Assembly: GCA_013397115.1 (NCBI GenBank)
Contig: VWZW01007301.1
Coordinates: forward strand, 1,178,001-1,242,000
Direction: 5' to 3'
From: Edolisoma coerulescens
Taxonomy: Eukaryota; Chordata; Aves; Passeriformes; Campephagidae
Length of the DNA: 64,000 bases
Shown piece after piece: positions 25,225 to 38,085 of the stretch. Made by a program: the position numbers and the translations under genes. The first letter of the stretch is position 1, and every line of letters starts with the position of its first letter. The notes beneath the pieces were generated by a model. That model searched no databases, had not been told where the DNA came from, and saw nothing but the letters and a program-made list of their open reading frames with translations.

Positions 25225-28200
25225 GGGTGCAGCTCTGAGGCAGAGCTGGGAGATCCCACATCGGCACTTAACCCAGATGATGCACAGCAACCTAAATACA
25301 CACAGAAATAGTTGCCATACTAAACCAGAACTGTTCAGGCAAACGAGCTGCTCTACCACTCCTTCAGAGTGTTGAAGGCTGAAGTATCATATGTCAAATT
25401 TAAACAAATTTATGCTGCATTTGTTACACAGGTATATCATCTTCCCCATTAAATTTAACAAGACCTGCATTTTTCATCACATTAAGACTTGAATCCATTT
25501 AAACATCTAAAGATTGCATTCCAGCTTAACTAGAAGTGATGGGCCTCACACAGGAATTGCTGGATGAGATTTCTATGGTGTATATAAAGCAGAAAGCCTG
25601 AGCAGCTGATAGTCATAGTCCCTCCTGATCTCAAACCCAGTGGCATCTCTAAACTAATGTAATGAGTGCTTGTGTAACATGTTATTTGTCACCAGGTTTA
25701 AGATTCCAGATGTAGTCAGCAAACCTCCCTCTTAGGCCTTTTACATACAAAACAGAGCTAGAATCTGACCCTATTAGAGCAGGATTTGATGGTTTTATTT
25801 TGAACACATCCATAAAAGATCATTAACAAACTACTGCTTGTGGTTTTCACACTAGCATATGCTTTAGTTTAACTGCATGCAGATAAGACTCTCATACTTG
25901 GTAGATAATCCTCTGTACCATATTGCTAAAGGAAAAGCTCCAATGTGCTTACTGATACTCCCCAAAAGAGTTAATGAAAAGATTTCTGACATATGGGAGT
26001 GGTCAGAGTTCACTCTAACACGAGGAGGCTCAAAAGATGAAAGCAGTTATTTGTGAAGATACTAATTTAATTTAACCTGATAGCAGCTTTAATAAGAGCA
26101 CAGTTTTTCCTCTTAATGTCACTTCTGCTGCACTACTTTCTTTCCATTGCACAAATAGGTTAATTGTTAAAATTACACCTCAGGATAGAAAATAAGGTTA
26201 AAGATGGTCTGTATCTTATGATACTCTGTTTAACCACCAATACAAGCTGGTAGAGTTTCACTAAGTAAGAAAGAAGAGAACTTTAGGAGCAATGCATAGG
26301 AAAGCCTAAACATGAAAGAAGAGGAAAAAAAAAATCACAGTAAATTGGAGGAGTCACACACAGTTAGCATTAAAAACCCACAGCATTACAATGAGCCAAA
26401 TACAGTTCTGCCTTCTACACAATTAAACACAGAAATAGCTCAAAACCACTGCTTCCAATTTCTTTCAACACAATCCTGACATTAGTACACTTTACTTTCC
26501 TCTCGGTTTTGTTCAACTCTACAAAGAAAGTCTACTGGGAGAATAGGATATATAAAAACCAAATAGATTACTTTTGTCAGGCTTGATTCTCTCCCTGGTG
26601 GGACTGGTGAAGGAGCAGAGTTGCTCACTCAAGTTCTACTAATGCCAAGTGGTGTAAAGAAAAAAAAAAATACTCCCCCCTTTCTGATTCACCCTGTGAA
26701 AAGAAATTAATGACAAAAGACTATTTCATGGAACTTCTCTTTTTTTATTTCTCCATTTCCAACTTGCCAATTACCTGCCTCCACTATCCTTTCCTGTTCC
26801 TTTACAGCTCTCATTCTTAGCTGCCTTTACTATCTGCTTCTTATCAGCTTTCTTTCAGTTATGGCTCCATTTATCCCAATATTTGGAACATAATTCTTGG
26901 CACAATTTTACATGCCTAAAGGCTCAAATTAAGGTAGATTGTTGCTCTTGCCATTCAGATGTGCTGCATACTCCTACTCTTCAGCCCAGCTCTGTGGATG
27001 CTCTGTAAATGTCAAACCATGTTTTCTTCTTTCTACCAGAATCTTTCAACTGTTCTGTCCTTACCCTGTATTTATCACCTTTATGTTTTATGAAGCTCTT
27101 GAAAAGAAAAAAGCCACCCACAGCACTGTATGAATTCCCTTTCTCTTCCTCTTCTGCCTCCCACAGTCTCTTTTCACTTTAATCATTAATACAGTTTCAA
27201 ACTACTTAACTTGATGACAAGCTTTAAGATATTTATCCATGGTCAAAAGCCAGAGAAAAACATTCCTGCTTCTATACATACAAGTTGTCATTATTCATTC
27301 AGATTCGCCAAATTCTTTCATCAAAACAAGCTTCTTCCTTTATCATCTGCCAACCCTAAGAAACTAAGCCCCTTGGGAGCTCATCTGTTCTGTGAAATGC
27401 TGTCTTGAATGTGCCTTTATTCTGTATTTTCACAAAAAATGAAAAGAAAAAGTTTCAGGAGCTTTATCAGTGAAAACTCATGAACCCTTGTGAGTGTTGT
27501 CAGACAAAGAGAGGAGAAAAAACCAATCAGCTTCATTGTTGAAGTGTTCAAGATGCAGCATGGGCAGCTTTGTTTACATGATTCTCTCAGTACTTCTCAA
27601 CACGCTTGCATATAACATATATTTCCAGCTACAGTCGTGCTATTTGACTGGATATAATCACCATGGCCCTCGCATTTACCTCACAAAGAGGTGCTCAGTT
27701 AGAAAATATCCTTATGTCACTACATGAAAAAAAGAAACAGAACTGAAAGACAACAACAAACCCCAAAGTGTGCAGACTAGAACATACTTTTTTCTTCAGA
27801 AGCAGAAACTTAATCTGAATTTCAAGGGTGGCAGAGATAATTAGCTTAAGAAAATACATGCTTTTATTATTAAATATAGCCACAGGACCTGTCAGCAGCA
27901 TCACCTGAGTGATTTATATGCAGACAAGAGTAGGGGAAAAAAAGTCAAGCAATTTGTGTTAAGAAGGTATGGATTTCATTCATGTGAACAGCCTTAGGAT
28001 CAAACATGTTATTCCACCAGAAAGGAGCAGACACAAGAGTTGTACCAGTTTTACTGTCTGGTGATAATCTTTGATGATTCTATCACCCCTCTACCTCCTA
28101 AATTTGAACCTCAATTCCACCTTCAAAGCTGAATAAAACAGAACCCCCAAAGGCCAGGTGGAGCTGGGGAGCACAGAGTTCATTTGGGGAACTCTCCCCA

Positions 28201-29884
28201 CACACTCTGCAAATGGACAGCTCTACAATGCAAATTACAAGTCACAAGTGTACAAGTCATACTAGGTAACTTTTCTAAACCACAACTAAAAATATAAACA
28301 ACTGAGCAAGGACAAGAAAGTCTAGTCTAGTCCTTTTCCTAAAATTTAAAACAGGCTTTTCATATTTTTCAGCATCATCCTACAAAACCTAGAAACTATG
28401 AAAGGACTAATTAAAACAATTGTACACAATACCTTTAGAAGATAACAGAAACTCTTTCCCCCACAAAACTACAAACGACTGACCAGCATATCTCTCTTGT
28501 TGCTGGTTCTTTCATAGCTTGGGTGTGATTTGTAAAATCTAACAGCGGAGGGACCTAGGGAAGGTTTGGCTCATTGGCAGCAGCTGTAGATAGTAGACTT
28601 CAGATTAAATGAGAAAGCACAGCTGACTTGTAGTCCCCAGTCAGGGGAACCAACAAAGAAAGGAATGAACAGGGTAAATGGTCACATGTGCATTTGGGAA
28701 GGGGAGATGGGACTTCACAGCGTGACAGTTCTATGACCAGAGACAGCCTGTGGATCACCTTTTCCCCTCCCTCCATTGAGAAATGTGTTGCTTTGTTGAA
28801 TTTTAGCTATTTCATCTACATAAAGGTAGAAAGATGTTATTTCAACATTGGGATGACTGCCTCTGGACTACAAGAGCTGGATAACTACCAGCTTTATCTT
28901 CACATTTTTCTTTTAAGGAAATTTGTTACTGCCAGCTTCCCAGTTTGTGTTTCACCTTCTGTTCCAGATTAGCACTGAGGGTAATGGATGCCAAATGCAA
29001 ATTTCTATTTGTTGTTATCAGACCACACACAGTGCACAAGAGCCCTGATTCGGTGGTGTCAGCAATGAATTTTTGATGTGGGTGTTCAGAGCTGCTTTTC
29101 CACCTGGCTCTCAGAAGGTAGGACCTGGTGAGATATCCGAGGGCAATGATGACCACGAGTGCACAGCTGAGATGTCTTCAGCACTTGCAGCTGCAGGAAC
29201 TTAAACTCTTCATTATCACGGCAGCCTCAGAGCATCTGATTTGGATCATACAAAAGCCAAGTGAAGTGCCCTGCCCCACGTGGCGTTACAACTTTGTTTA
29301 GAATTGGTTAGTGTCGGACACAAAATGTCCTCGAGGCTGTCTGCTGCTTCTATCTTAGAGGAAACCCATTTTAGGGAGACAAAGAGGATGCTTTTGCAGC
29401 AATGATAGACAGTTAATAATGTCCATAGTGGGGCTAATGCACAACCATTAAAATGAGATGCAGAATTTCATAGCTGCAGCTATTGTCTAACCATCAAATT
29501 TAACTTTTTTTCTTCCAATATCTTTCTCTATAATTATACATCTAATATCTCCACTATGGATTATTTATAAGGTGAGTTTTTCCATGATTTTCTGTGGGAC
29601 ACACTGGCAGCCAATCGCTAATTTAAGAACAGTGTTTCGGCTGTAGGAAACATGGAAAATTTTGCCCCAAGTACAAAAATACATGTAATTATTTCTTTTT
29701 TAGAATAACTCAACTTTACCAGCCCTAATGTCTTTTTTTAATTTATGTTGCAGTTACATTTGGACCTTTTACTTCTCAGTAAGTCTAAAAAAAAAGAATG
29801 TATTCTCCCATTTGTGGACAGTGATGAACAGCACTCATTGAGCCTCCTAATACACCCTGAGGTGTCAAAAATATTCACATGTGT

Positions 29885-29965
29885 GTTTCATTAATAGATA
29901 AATTAAGGTCTAGCTTGCAGAGAGAGTGAGACTAGCAGAGGCAGGATAAGAACACTAAACCCATT
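29885..29965 (-). mobile_element. Possible MIR-type SINE remnant (antisense)
   Basis: The order of a GATAAATTAAGG block, an AGAGAGAGTGAG block and GCAGAGGCAGGATAAGAAC before ACCCA resembles the antisense core of the ancient amniote MIR SINE, whose consensus there reads roughly GATGAGGAAACTGAGG, then AGAGAGGTTAAG, then GCAGAGCCGGGATTCGAACCCAG. The match is short and gapped and could be chance. The internal promoter boxes are not recognisable and no poly-A or target duplication is visible. An unrelated non-coding sequence is a reasonable alternative. Confidence 0.25.
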
Positions 29966-30895
29966 TCTTGCTGTGATGGAAAAGCTGCATCCTCTGGCTT
30001 TTTTATATTGACTGAATTGCATCTTCTTACAAAATATTATTGAATCTCCATATTAAGAGAGCTCTTGTTCTCTTCCCTTTTTCAATGATGCCTTGTCCAG
30101 TGTTGGGCTCTTTTTTTGCTACATGCATTTCTCTCTTATAAGGAAAAAGGAGTGATTTTCTTACTGACTCTAACACCCTGTCAGCTGAAATGCTGAATGA
30201 AAAACCATTTTTCCTCAGTAGTTTGCTCATTTAAGTGTCTGCCCATAGGTTTATTTCATAAGCTACATCGTAAATGAGCTGAAAATGCTCGCATCTTTCT
30301 AACACCTGCCACTTTCTGCTGAGTAAGGCAACCCAAAGCCTAGACCTGAGGATGTTTATTCAGCACCAAAGACCTCTACTGAAAGCTTTTTCTTCTTCTC
30401 AGGTAGTCCAAGTGCTGAAATAATGCTCAGTCTCAAATTAACAGACTCGGTCTGCACGCAAGGTTATACTCTGCTTGCAGAAATGAACAATTCCTTGCTT
30501 CCAAAGAACTAATTATAACAGCACCTGGCAGCATCACTGGAAATAGGGGCCTGTCAGCATTTTCTCCAGACCCTCTTCATGTAGACGTTTATAGCTCAGT
30601 CATTTAAATTTCCTTCAGCTTTAAACTTTATATAGAATTTTTAGTGGCACTTTTGTCAGATATGTTTTGTATGGCCAAATTCATTTATTCGGTCCATGAA
30701 ATAGTGGTTTTGATAAAATTGCAGAGGTAGACTGCAGTTGGTTATGTTCCCCTGAGTATCTTTAAAGAATAAGAACAGATAATGAATTTTTTGGAAAAAA
30801 ACCCTGATTTTATGCGTGTAGACTTGCCAAATATATTCTTTGAAGCTTTGAGGGGTTTGAAGAGCTAGGAGGTACATCTTGCTTAAAATGACAGA

Positions 30896-31151
30896 ATCAT
30901 ATTTAAAAATACAATTTTATAAATATGTATCAGTATCAAACAAAATATTAATAAAAAAAGCACAAGCAAACCAACTCCACAAGCTGATTATACACTTTTT
31001 ACCCCATATGCGATATGGGAAATTACACAGTGGACCTCATGTTTGGCTGTAAAATGGTGAGATTTCAGTGAAACCCAAGAAACTTTTTCTAACTGTAGGA
31101 CTGAATTAGGGCAGAATTATATATCCTCTCTCCTGTATCCATTTTTTTTTT
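30896..31151. repeat. Copy 1 of 256-bp duplicate abutting the gap
   Basis: This 256-bp block ends exactly at the first N of the gap, in a run of 10 T. It reappears at 31648-31903 with a constant offset of 752 bases. By eye the two copies differ at one position (C at 31035, T at 31787). The block is AT-rich and otherwise unremarkable. The exact abutment to the gap edge suggests two overlapping contig ends that were not merged. Confidence 0.93.
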
Positions 31152-31647
31152 NNNNNNNNNNNNNNNNNNNNNNNNNNNNNNNNNNNNNNNNNNNNNNNNN
31201 NNNNNNNNNNNNNNNNNNNNNNNNNNNNNNNNNNNNNNNNNNNNNNNNNNNNNNNNNNNNNNNNNNNNNNNNNNNNNNNNNNNNNNNNNNNNNNNNNNNN
31301 NNNNNNNNNNNNNNNNNNNNNNNNNNNNNNNNNNNNNNNNNNNNNNNNNNNNNNNNNNNNNNNNNNNNNNNNNNNNNNNNNNNNNNNNNNNNNNNNNNNN
31401 NNNNNNNNNNNNNNNNNNNNNNNNNNNNNNNNNNNNNNNNNNNNNNNNNNNNNNNNNNNNNNNNNNNNNNNNNNNNNNNNNNNNNNNNNNNNNNNNNNNN
31501 NNNNNNNNNNNNNNNNNNNNNNNNNNNNNNNNNNNNNNNNNNNNNNNNNNNNNNNNNNNNNNNNNNNNNNNNNNNNNNNNNNNNNNNNNNNNNNNNNNNN
31601 NNNNNNNNNNNNNNNNNNNNNNNNNNNNNNNNNNNNNNNNNNNNNNN
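31152..31647. other. Assembly gap (496 N)
   Basis: This is a run of unresolved bases. The left edge is a T homopolymer and both flanks carry the same 256-bp sequence. The open frame nominally crossing this gap on the minus strand has no meaning. Confidence 0.99.
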
Positions 31648-31903
31648 ATCATATTTAAAAATACAATTTTATAAATATGTATCAGTATCAAACAAAATAT
31701 TAATAAAAAAAGCACAAGCAAACCAACTCCACAAGCTGATTATACACTTTTTACCCCATATGCGATATGGGAAATTACACAGTGGATCTCATGTTTGGCT
31801 GTAAAATGGTGAGATTTCAGTGAAACCCAAGAAACTTTTTCTAACTGTAGGACTGAATTAGGGCAGAATTATATATCCTCTCTCCTGTATCCATTTTTTT
31901 TTT
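31648..31903. repeat. Copy 2 of 256-bp duplicate abutting the gap
   Basis: This copy begins at the first base after the gap and ends in the same 10-T run as copy 1. It then continues into unique sequence (AAAGAAGAAATG). It matches copy 1 base for base apart from T at 31787. It probably represents the continuation of the real locus, with copy 1 being the redundant end of the neighbouring contig or the other haplotype. Confidence 0.93.
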
Positions 31904-32289
31904 AAAGAAGAAATGAAATGAATTCAGTTATCAGGACTGTTATCTCTTTCAGATTGATACACTATAATCAATTCAGCCTTCAAGCTTGAAAAGAATTCGT
32001 GTTATCCAACTTTGCTTAATCCATCTGACCTCTCCATAATGAGAAAGGATTTCTAACAGTAGGGAAATGTTTTATAAAATCTAGATAAGTAAATGGTCCT
32101 GACTGGTTGCTTCCTCATGGTACACCTTGTTAGTTTTGTTTGTGTAATTTCTGGTTCTCTTAAAAATGTATAGTTAATATTTTATGTAATTCTAGTTCCA
32201 TGTACAGATTCAGTTGCTTACCAGAGCTTTTCTCATGCCCCACTAGAAAATGAAACAAAGCAGAGAATTATATTTTAAAAAATTAAAAT

Positions 32290-32480
32290 AAAATAAAAAA
32301 AANNNAAAAAAAATGTCCCACTGAAAATAACTCCCCAGCTCCAAGCTATGAAAAACAAAAGCCAGGACTTGACTTCAAACCAAACCAAAACAAAAAACAA
32401 CCAACCGACCAAAAACCCCATACCAAAACCAACCAAACAAAAAAACAAGTCACAACAATAACAAAACAACCCAAAACCCT
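32290..32480. repeat. A-rich and A/C-rich low-complexity tract with 3-N gap
   Basis: A poly-A/AAAAT run surrounds three Ns (32303-32305). After about 60 bases of normal sequence it is followed by an A/C-only tract of CCAAA and CAAAA units at about 32376-32480. The open frames across this region are composition artefacts. Confidence 0.85.
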
Positions 32481-35400
32481 GAGGTTTTTTACAGAGCAGT
32501 GTTTGTGTTAGTTTTCCTGCTTCCCTGGACATGCAAATCTTTGGCAGAATTAGCTTCTTGTGTGATATTTATGGCATTGTCTTGCAAAGGAGAGAGACAG
32601 AGAGAAAGTCTTACCTCACAGAGGGTTTCTGAGCTTTCTTACGAAAAGAGGACCAATGTGCAAAATGACATAAACATGCAAATTATCCTATTAAATTATT
32701 ATCCTGTTTAATTATCCTATTAAACCTTCAGAAGTTTACAGCAGACCCTCTCTAGTGACACTGAATTGCCTTAGTTTCTGGTGTTTGAGGAATGAGAGAG
32801 AGATGTGGAGGTGAGGCTCAGCTGTCTGAAAGGACTTGCTAGAAGAAAAAGAGACAGATCTGTGACATTGGATGTCCCCTAAAGGCTGACCACTGCCCAC
32901 ACTGGTAATAAGACACTCCCTGAGCTTCATGTGGAGCAGGGAGCTGTGGTGAAAGTCCAAGAAAATGGAACATATCTATATTTTAATTTAAAAGTGTATG
33001 TTAACCTATCTGCAGAAGTAGGAAACAATATTAAAAATTATTCCAATACAGAAGAAGTTAGCTATGAAAACAAAAACAAGAGCCATAATGATTTCCAGAA
33101 AGCAGTTAAGTGAATTAACCACTTCAGGATGATATGAATAAATGAGGAAGTTAGATTGGCTTCTCTTGATGCCAGATGATCAATCAGAAATTCTCCCCAT
33201 TCCAAAAAGCATAAATTCTGCAGAATGATACTTGAGTTATAATTGCTCCTATAAGCTTGATGCTCTTCTAAAGTGCCCCAGTCCCTACATCGGGAAAAAG
33301 ATCAACCCTGCTGGAGGCAGAGTGAGTTTGTTCTGTGGTTCAGAACGCCCTGCTCCCTGTAGGTGGATGTTCCCCCTCCTCTGTGGTCCCTGAGCTCAGG
33401 CAGAGCCATGCCCCACTCCGCAGCCACAGCAACTCAGGTGCAGTGACCCAGATCCCTCCCAGCTGGGCTCAGGCCTGGCTGGCTTTGCCCAGGACTGCCC
33501 TGAGAGGGCTGATGTGACCTGATTATACAGGAACAGAGGTCTCTGAAGGAGGATGGGAAGGACCACACAGGGAATGAACACGCATTGAACATCTATGACT
33601 GTTTCCAAGACTATATTAATCAGGCTCTTCCTAATCCTTCTGGTAGCCTGATAACTGTCTCAGTATTCCCATTATAAGTTTTTTAATTATTAATTCATTA
33701 GGACAGAGGTTACAGCGCTGGATGATACATCAAAGCCTCCAGCTCAGCTGTGACAGAAGAATCTTTGGAGTCCTATGTTGAAGCTCTCTGTGTGATGGGG
33801 TTTTTTGTCTTTTGCCCTGAGGCAGAGTCAATTGTTTTTCACTGGCAATAGTTTTCTGCTAACCCTGTGGATAAAATTTATTGGATTTGGACCACTGGTT
33901 GTTAAGCCCCTGGTCAAGAATCCATCTATTGCATTGTTACAGTTTCACACTCCCCTTTCTTATCCCCTCTTAGGCCTTGCTCTGTCCCATTGACATCTTT
34001 TATTTCCCAACTAAACTCTGCCCTCAGCATGTTTTAATTTGTTCTTGAGTAACACAACGTATTAATTTGAAATTATATTTCAAACTATATTCCTCTCTCA
34101 AACCAACAAAGTGCTAATATATGTGTACCAAGAGCATCCAAAATAACAACAGTAGAAGATTCTGATTTTTAGGGTGCACAATATGAAAAAATGCACCATG
34201 TGTAGAACAGAATAAAAAGAGCTCCCCAAATGGTGGTGGGGGATGATAGATGTTTCAGAGCAGGAGCCCTGGCTGATCCCTGTGAGGAGGCTCACAGGCA
34301 GTGCTTGCCAAGCTCAACAGCCTGTGGGACACCAAGGACGTGTGCTCCAAGGTTACCCTTGAATTTAAGCAATATCACAGCCCAGTCCTTCCCTTCCAAA
34401 GATCCAAGTGCTGAATCCCTTCTTTTGGAATCCAAGAGTCCACAAAGAGCATAGCAACCCAAGTACAAAAGCACAGAGTGCTAACCCAGGCTCTGTCATT
34501 CACATGTACAACATTCAGACTTTTGGTGATAAGTACCATTATTTCCTAACTACTGTCTACTAGTTATTAAACGCTATTTGCTGCTATCTGCTAAATACTG
34601 CTGCTATTTTTCTTTTTTTCCCAGAAGAATTAACTAAGAGGTGGTTCATAGTTTTGTAGCCTGAGTCTCACGCCTGGAGTTAATCTGCTTTTACCAACAG
34701 TGCAGGACCTCCAGGCTTCCTGCTCACACCTCAATAACAGGAGAAACACAGTGAAGGAAATGTGTGGCATGTCTCCACTGATTTAGGTTGCTCAGAAAGC
34801 AGCCAGGCCCTTCAAGTATTAACACATGATAATTAGCACCTACACCTAGCTCACATGACATATTATATTCCCAAATCATCTCCTCAACCATAATATTCAC
34901 TTTTTAATGAGCCATTAGAAAAGTAAATGAAGACCTCCAGGTGTGAATGCTAAATGAAAATGTTTAATAGAAAAATATATATAACAAGAAATTATCATCT
35001 ATTAATAGTGTTGAGAGAATTAGGTGGTGGAAATGCTTTAAAATCTCAGCCAGAGAACAAGGTAAAGTGACATTTCCTTCGGCCAGTTGAGCCAGAAGGA
35101 TGTGTACTTCATAATCCGTCTGAATGACGGGCAGGGAAGTCAATAAAGCAGAAGAAGATGAACAGGGACAGAGCTGGCTAAGGAAAGGTGAGGAGCAAGG
35201 ACACAGCCCTGCATCCACAGCTGGACAGATCTTCATGGGCAGGAGCGCTGAGGCAGCTCCTGCTTCCTCCTCTCTTATCAGTACTTATCACAAGAGTGGT
35301 GGGGCCACAGAAGAGACCAGAGTTTAAGTGGAGACGTCTGTGAGAAGTGTGAAGCAGTGTCTCCGTACAGATGCTGTGTGAAAGGTGTCCAGGGGTATAT

Positions 35401-35560
35401 TTATAAATACATAATATATATTTGTTGATTTTTATGAGCATTCCTGGCTAGAGGCTTACTGCCTCATCTGCTACATAAATCAGATGAGAAGTGCAATGAA
35501 TTCATGATCCAGTGTACACTTGTGTCATGTCAGCACACACCAGGACACAAACACATCTCC

Positions 35561-35585
35561 ATATGTATATGTATATGTATATATA
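35561..35585. repeat. ATATGT microsatellite
   Basis: About four units of ATATGT occur, the last one imperfect, running into ATATAAAGC. The array is short and its length is probably polymorphic. Confidence 0.9.
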
Positions 35586-37586
35586 AAGCAAACCAGATGC
35601 ATTCCAGACAACCAGCAGATCTTGCTGTTCCTTTCAGGAGTGGACTGAGCACCAAACTCAATACATATAGGAAAACAGATATATTTCCTTGTGCGGAAGG
35701 TTAAAAAGAAAAAAAATCCAAGAAGAAAGATATTTTAGAACATTTCCAAGTAAATTCTAGGCAGTTTCTCTAAAGTCAGTTTATTCAAGTTTTCCCTCAG
35801 TAGATATTTGTTACTCTGTGTGCTCCCGAGAGTCCACTGCAGATCTACTGCGAGGCAAGTCAGGCTGTAATGAATTCTGCTTTTAACTTGGACATCCCCA
35901 GTTCAGTCTCCAAGAGGATGGTTATTGCATATCAAAGGATATAAATAAGACTGTGTGACTAATGAAGCCAGCCTTGTTGACCAGATGGCAAGGAATGATT
36001 GGAAGATTTGAGAAAATTCCACAGGCAATAATTTGTTCACATAAGTGATCTGACAAACACTTATGAATAAGGAATGAAGTAATAAAAGTCACATTCTTCT
36101 TTTGGATATTTTGTAGAACTGGAAAAAAAGGCTAAATTATTTCAATAAATGACTTTTTTTAAGGAACAGTTTGACCAGATGCAGATGTAATAAATAAGGT
36201 GATATATGACCCCATTGGGTGGCCATTAAAACAGCTAGTGGAGAGCAAATAACATGTGCTCACTAGTAAGGTAGGGATCATATGACAAAAAATCTTCAGA
36301 AAAAAATTGGTGCTTATAGTTGGGAAAAAGTAATTTGCTACATTTAAGTTGAAACAATGGTCTAGTACCAAGCTACATAGTGAATAAAATGTCTTTAAGC
36401 ATATTCATTTGCCTTTTCTGCTCATTACCTGCTCCAATATTTATATTTCAAAAGAAAAGTATAAGATGCAGCCCTCAAAATTACTTTTTATCAAACTGAA
36501 AAATCCCAAAGACTCGAAAATTGCAATGCTGTGACTGGAATGAGAGTTAGGGACTTTAGACTGATTTATTCCCTATACCGACCTGTAGTGTCTCTGAGAC
36601 TATTTAACATAAATACATGATGAAATCTAAACAGAAACAGTTGGTTAAAAGGAATTGTAAGTTTCTGACGTGACTCAGTCCATGTTAGTAAAACAGAAGT
36701 TTACAATCAGAACTCACTTGAGTCATTTTGAAGATGGCTTTCAGGAGAAACCTGCAGCTTTAACACCTGCAGTTAGCCCAAAGACATGTGGTTGTTCCCC
36801 AAGCATTTCTTGTCATTCTTTTGTTGAGCAGTACAAAATAAATTGTTCAACTAAACAAGCTGATAGCAGTGATATAAATGTCCTGACTTTGCTGAGGGAT
36901 GCTGAAATCCCCTGAAGAACTTTTTGTTGACAAGCTTGCTGTACCTCAGGGGCATAATTCCACAGCAAAAATTTCATCTGGCAAAAAGGTTCTTTACCTG
37001 CATCTGTGATGGCATAGAGGAAGAGACTTAGGAATTAAATTGGGGGTTTTGTCTTAAAAAATTCTCCTGCTTATTATCAATGATTGCTTTCATGCTTCCT
37101 AAGGACATGAACCTCCTCAGAATTTTTTGACAAAAAACAAAAGAGAGAGGAGCAGGTATTTGTGAATTAGGCATTGGATCTGCTGTTTCCCGCATCCAGG
37201 AAAAGGCCTATTCCCTCTGTGTGAGTGACTGAGCAGTGGGTGACAGCAGTGGCTGCTGTACAGCTGCTGATGCATAGTTTGGTGTGTAAAGCACTACAGC
37301 AGCTTCTGCACTGCTCCATCTTTGCTTTGTCAAGTGTTTTAGTTATAGGTTCTTACATTGGTTTCTATCTCCTGTTTCATTGGAAACACCATTTCAGCCA
37401 ATGGCCATTTTAGCAAACTGGTATTTTCAGATTAAAAACCACCTGAAAAACCACCCCAGCAACCTCTGCTGAAGATGCTGTTCCCTGCTACTGAGTAAGA
37501 CTGTTATGAAAGCCTATTCTCAGATTCAATATAAACATGGGCTTGTTTTGGGAAGGGCTCACAACAATCCAGCAGCCAGTTGGAAG

Positions 37587-38085
37587 TGTTCTGGTTTCAG
37601 CTGTTACTTTTCTTCTTATTGGCTATTACAGTGCTGTATTTTAGATTTAGAATGAGAATGAGGTTGATAACACACTGATGTTTTAGATGTTGCTGAGCAG
37701 AGCTTACACGAAGTCAAAGGCTTCTCAGCCTTGGCAGCAGCGGGGCTGGAGGGCACAAGAAGCTGGGAGGGGACACAGCCAGAGCCAGGACAGCTGATCC
37801 CGACTGGATAAAGGGACATCCCATACCATATGGTGCCATGCTCAGCATATAAAACCAGGGGAGTTGGCTGGGGGCTGCAGCCCGCAGTTCAGGGATGGCT
37901 GCACATCCATCAGTGGGTGATGAGCAACTGATTGCACTCCCTCATTTTGTATATTTTTTAATCATTATAATTATTTTTTGTTCTATGGAGCTGCCTTTAT
38001 CTCAACCCATGAAGGGTTACCTTTTTTCCAATCCTGTCCTATCCCGTATTGTGTGTGTGAGCAAACACCTGTTTAAACCACAACA
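37587..38085 (+). mobile_element. Solo LTR, avian ERVL-like
   Basis: The block starts with TGTTCTGGTTTCAGCTG and ends with GTTTAAACCACAACA, which match the ends of a common avian LTR that begins TGTTCTGGTTT and ends GTTAAACCACGACA. Between them are landmarks in the expected order: GATAACACACTGATGTTTTAG near 37659, GGGAGGGGACACAGCC near 37766, a CCATACCATATGG block near 37821, a TATA box (TATAAAA at 37848), then TTTGTATATT, an ATCATTATAATTATT stretch and TTTATCTCAACCCA near 37997. No internal retroviral sequence or second LTR adjoins it, so it is a solo LTR left by recombination. The usual CRE-like TGACGTCA before the TATA box reads TGGTGCCA, and the usual ATTAAA before TTTATCTCAACCC reads ATGGAG, so promoter and polyadenylation function are probably lost. 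I see no matching target-site duplication. The ERVL assignment is from memory. Confidence 0.85.
37848..37854 (+). promoter_or_regulatory. TATA box of the solo LTR
   Basis: TATAAAA lies mid-LTR, about 20 bases after the CCATACCATATGG landmark, at the place of the U3 promoter. Activity is doubtful because the adjacent CRE-like site is mutated. Confidence 0.6.

Larger units (their letters stand above)
12446..30895. other. Gene-free stretch with possible conserved non-coding blocks
   Basis: No exon or RNA gene is supported. Overlapping open frames on both strands at 17085-17511 have no recognisable product. AT-rich blocks with homeodomain-like TAAT cores occur at about 13300-13590, 18600-18960 and 29390-29580. 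A degenerate tandem duplication lies at 25100-25224, and a pyrimidine-rich strand bias runs over about 26730-27180. A 10-bp inverted repeat occurs at 19910-19919 and 19933-19942. GC-richer patches at 22140-22400 and 23160-23480 carry no recognisable element. Confidence 0.55.
31904..37586. other. Gene-free stretch with simple repeats
   Basis: No gene or transposon is recognised. A 3-N gap lies within a poly-A tract at 32303-32305, and an A/C-rich tract follows. AATTATCCTATTAAA occurs twice at 32681-32695 and 32710-32724. A GC-richer patch at about 33320-33510 yields short open frames without family features. An ATATGT microsatellite lies at 35561-35585. Confidence 0.55.

Noticed and set aside
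31089..31721. 210-codon minus-strand open frame
   Set aside because: Most of it is the N gap, read as unknown residues; the two ends are the duplicated flank.
32275..32532. Minus-strand frame rich in F, L, V and W, like a membrane protein
   Set aside because: It is produced by A/C-rich low-complexity DNA and crosses three Ns.
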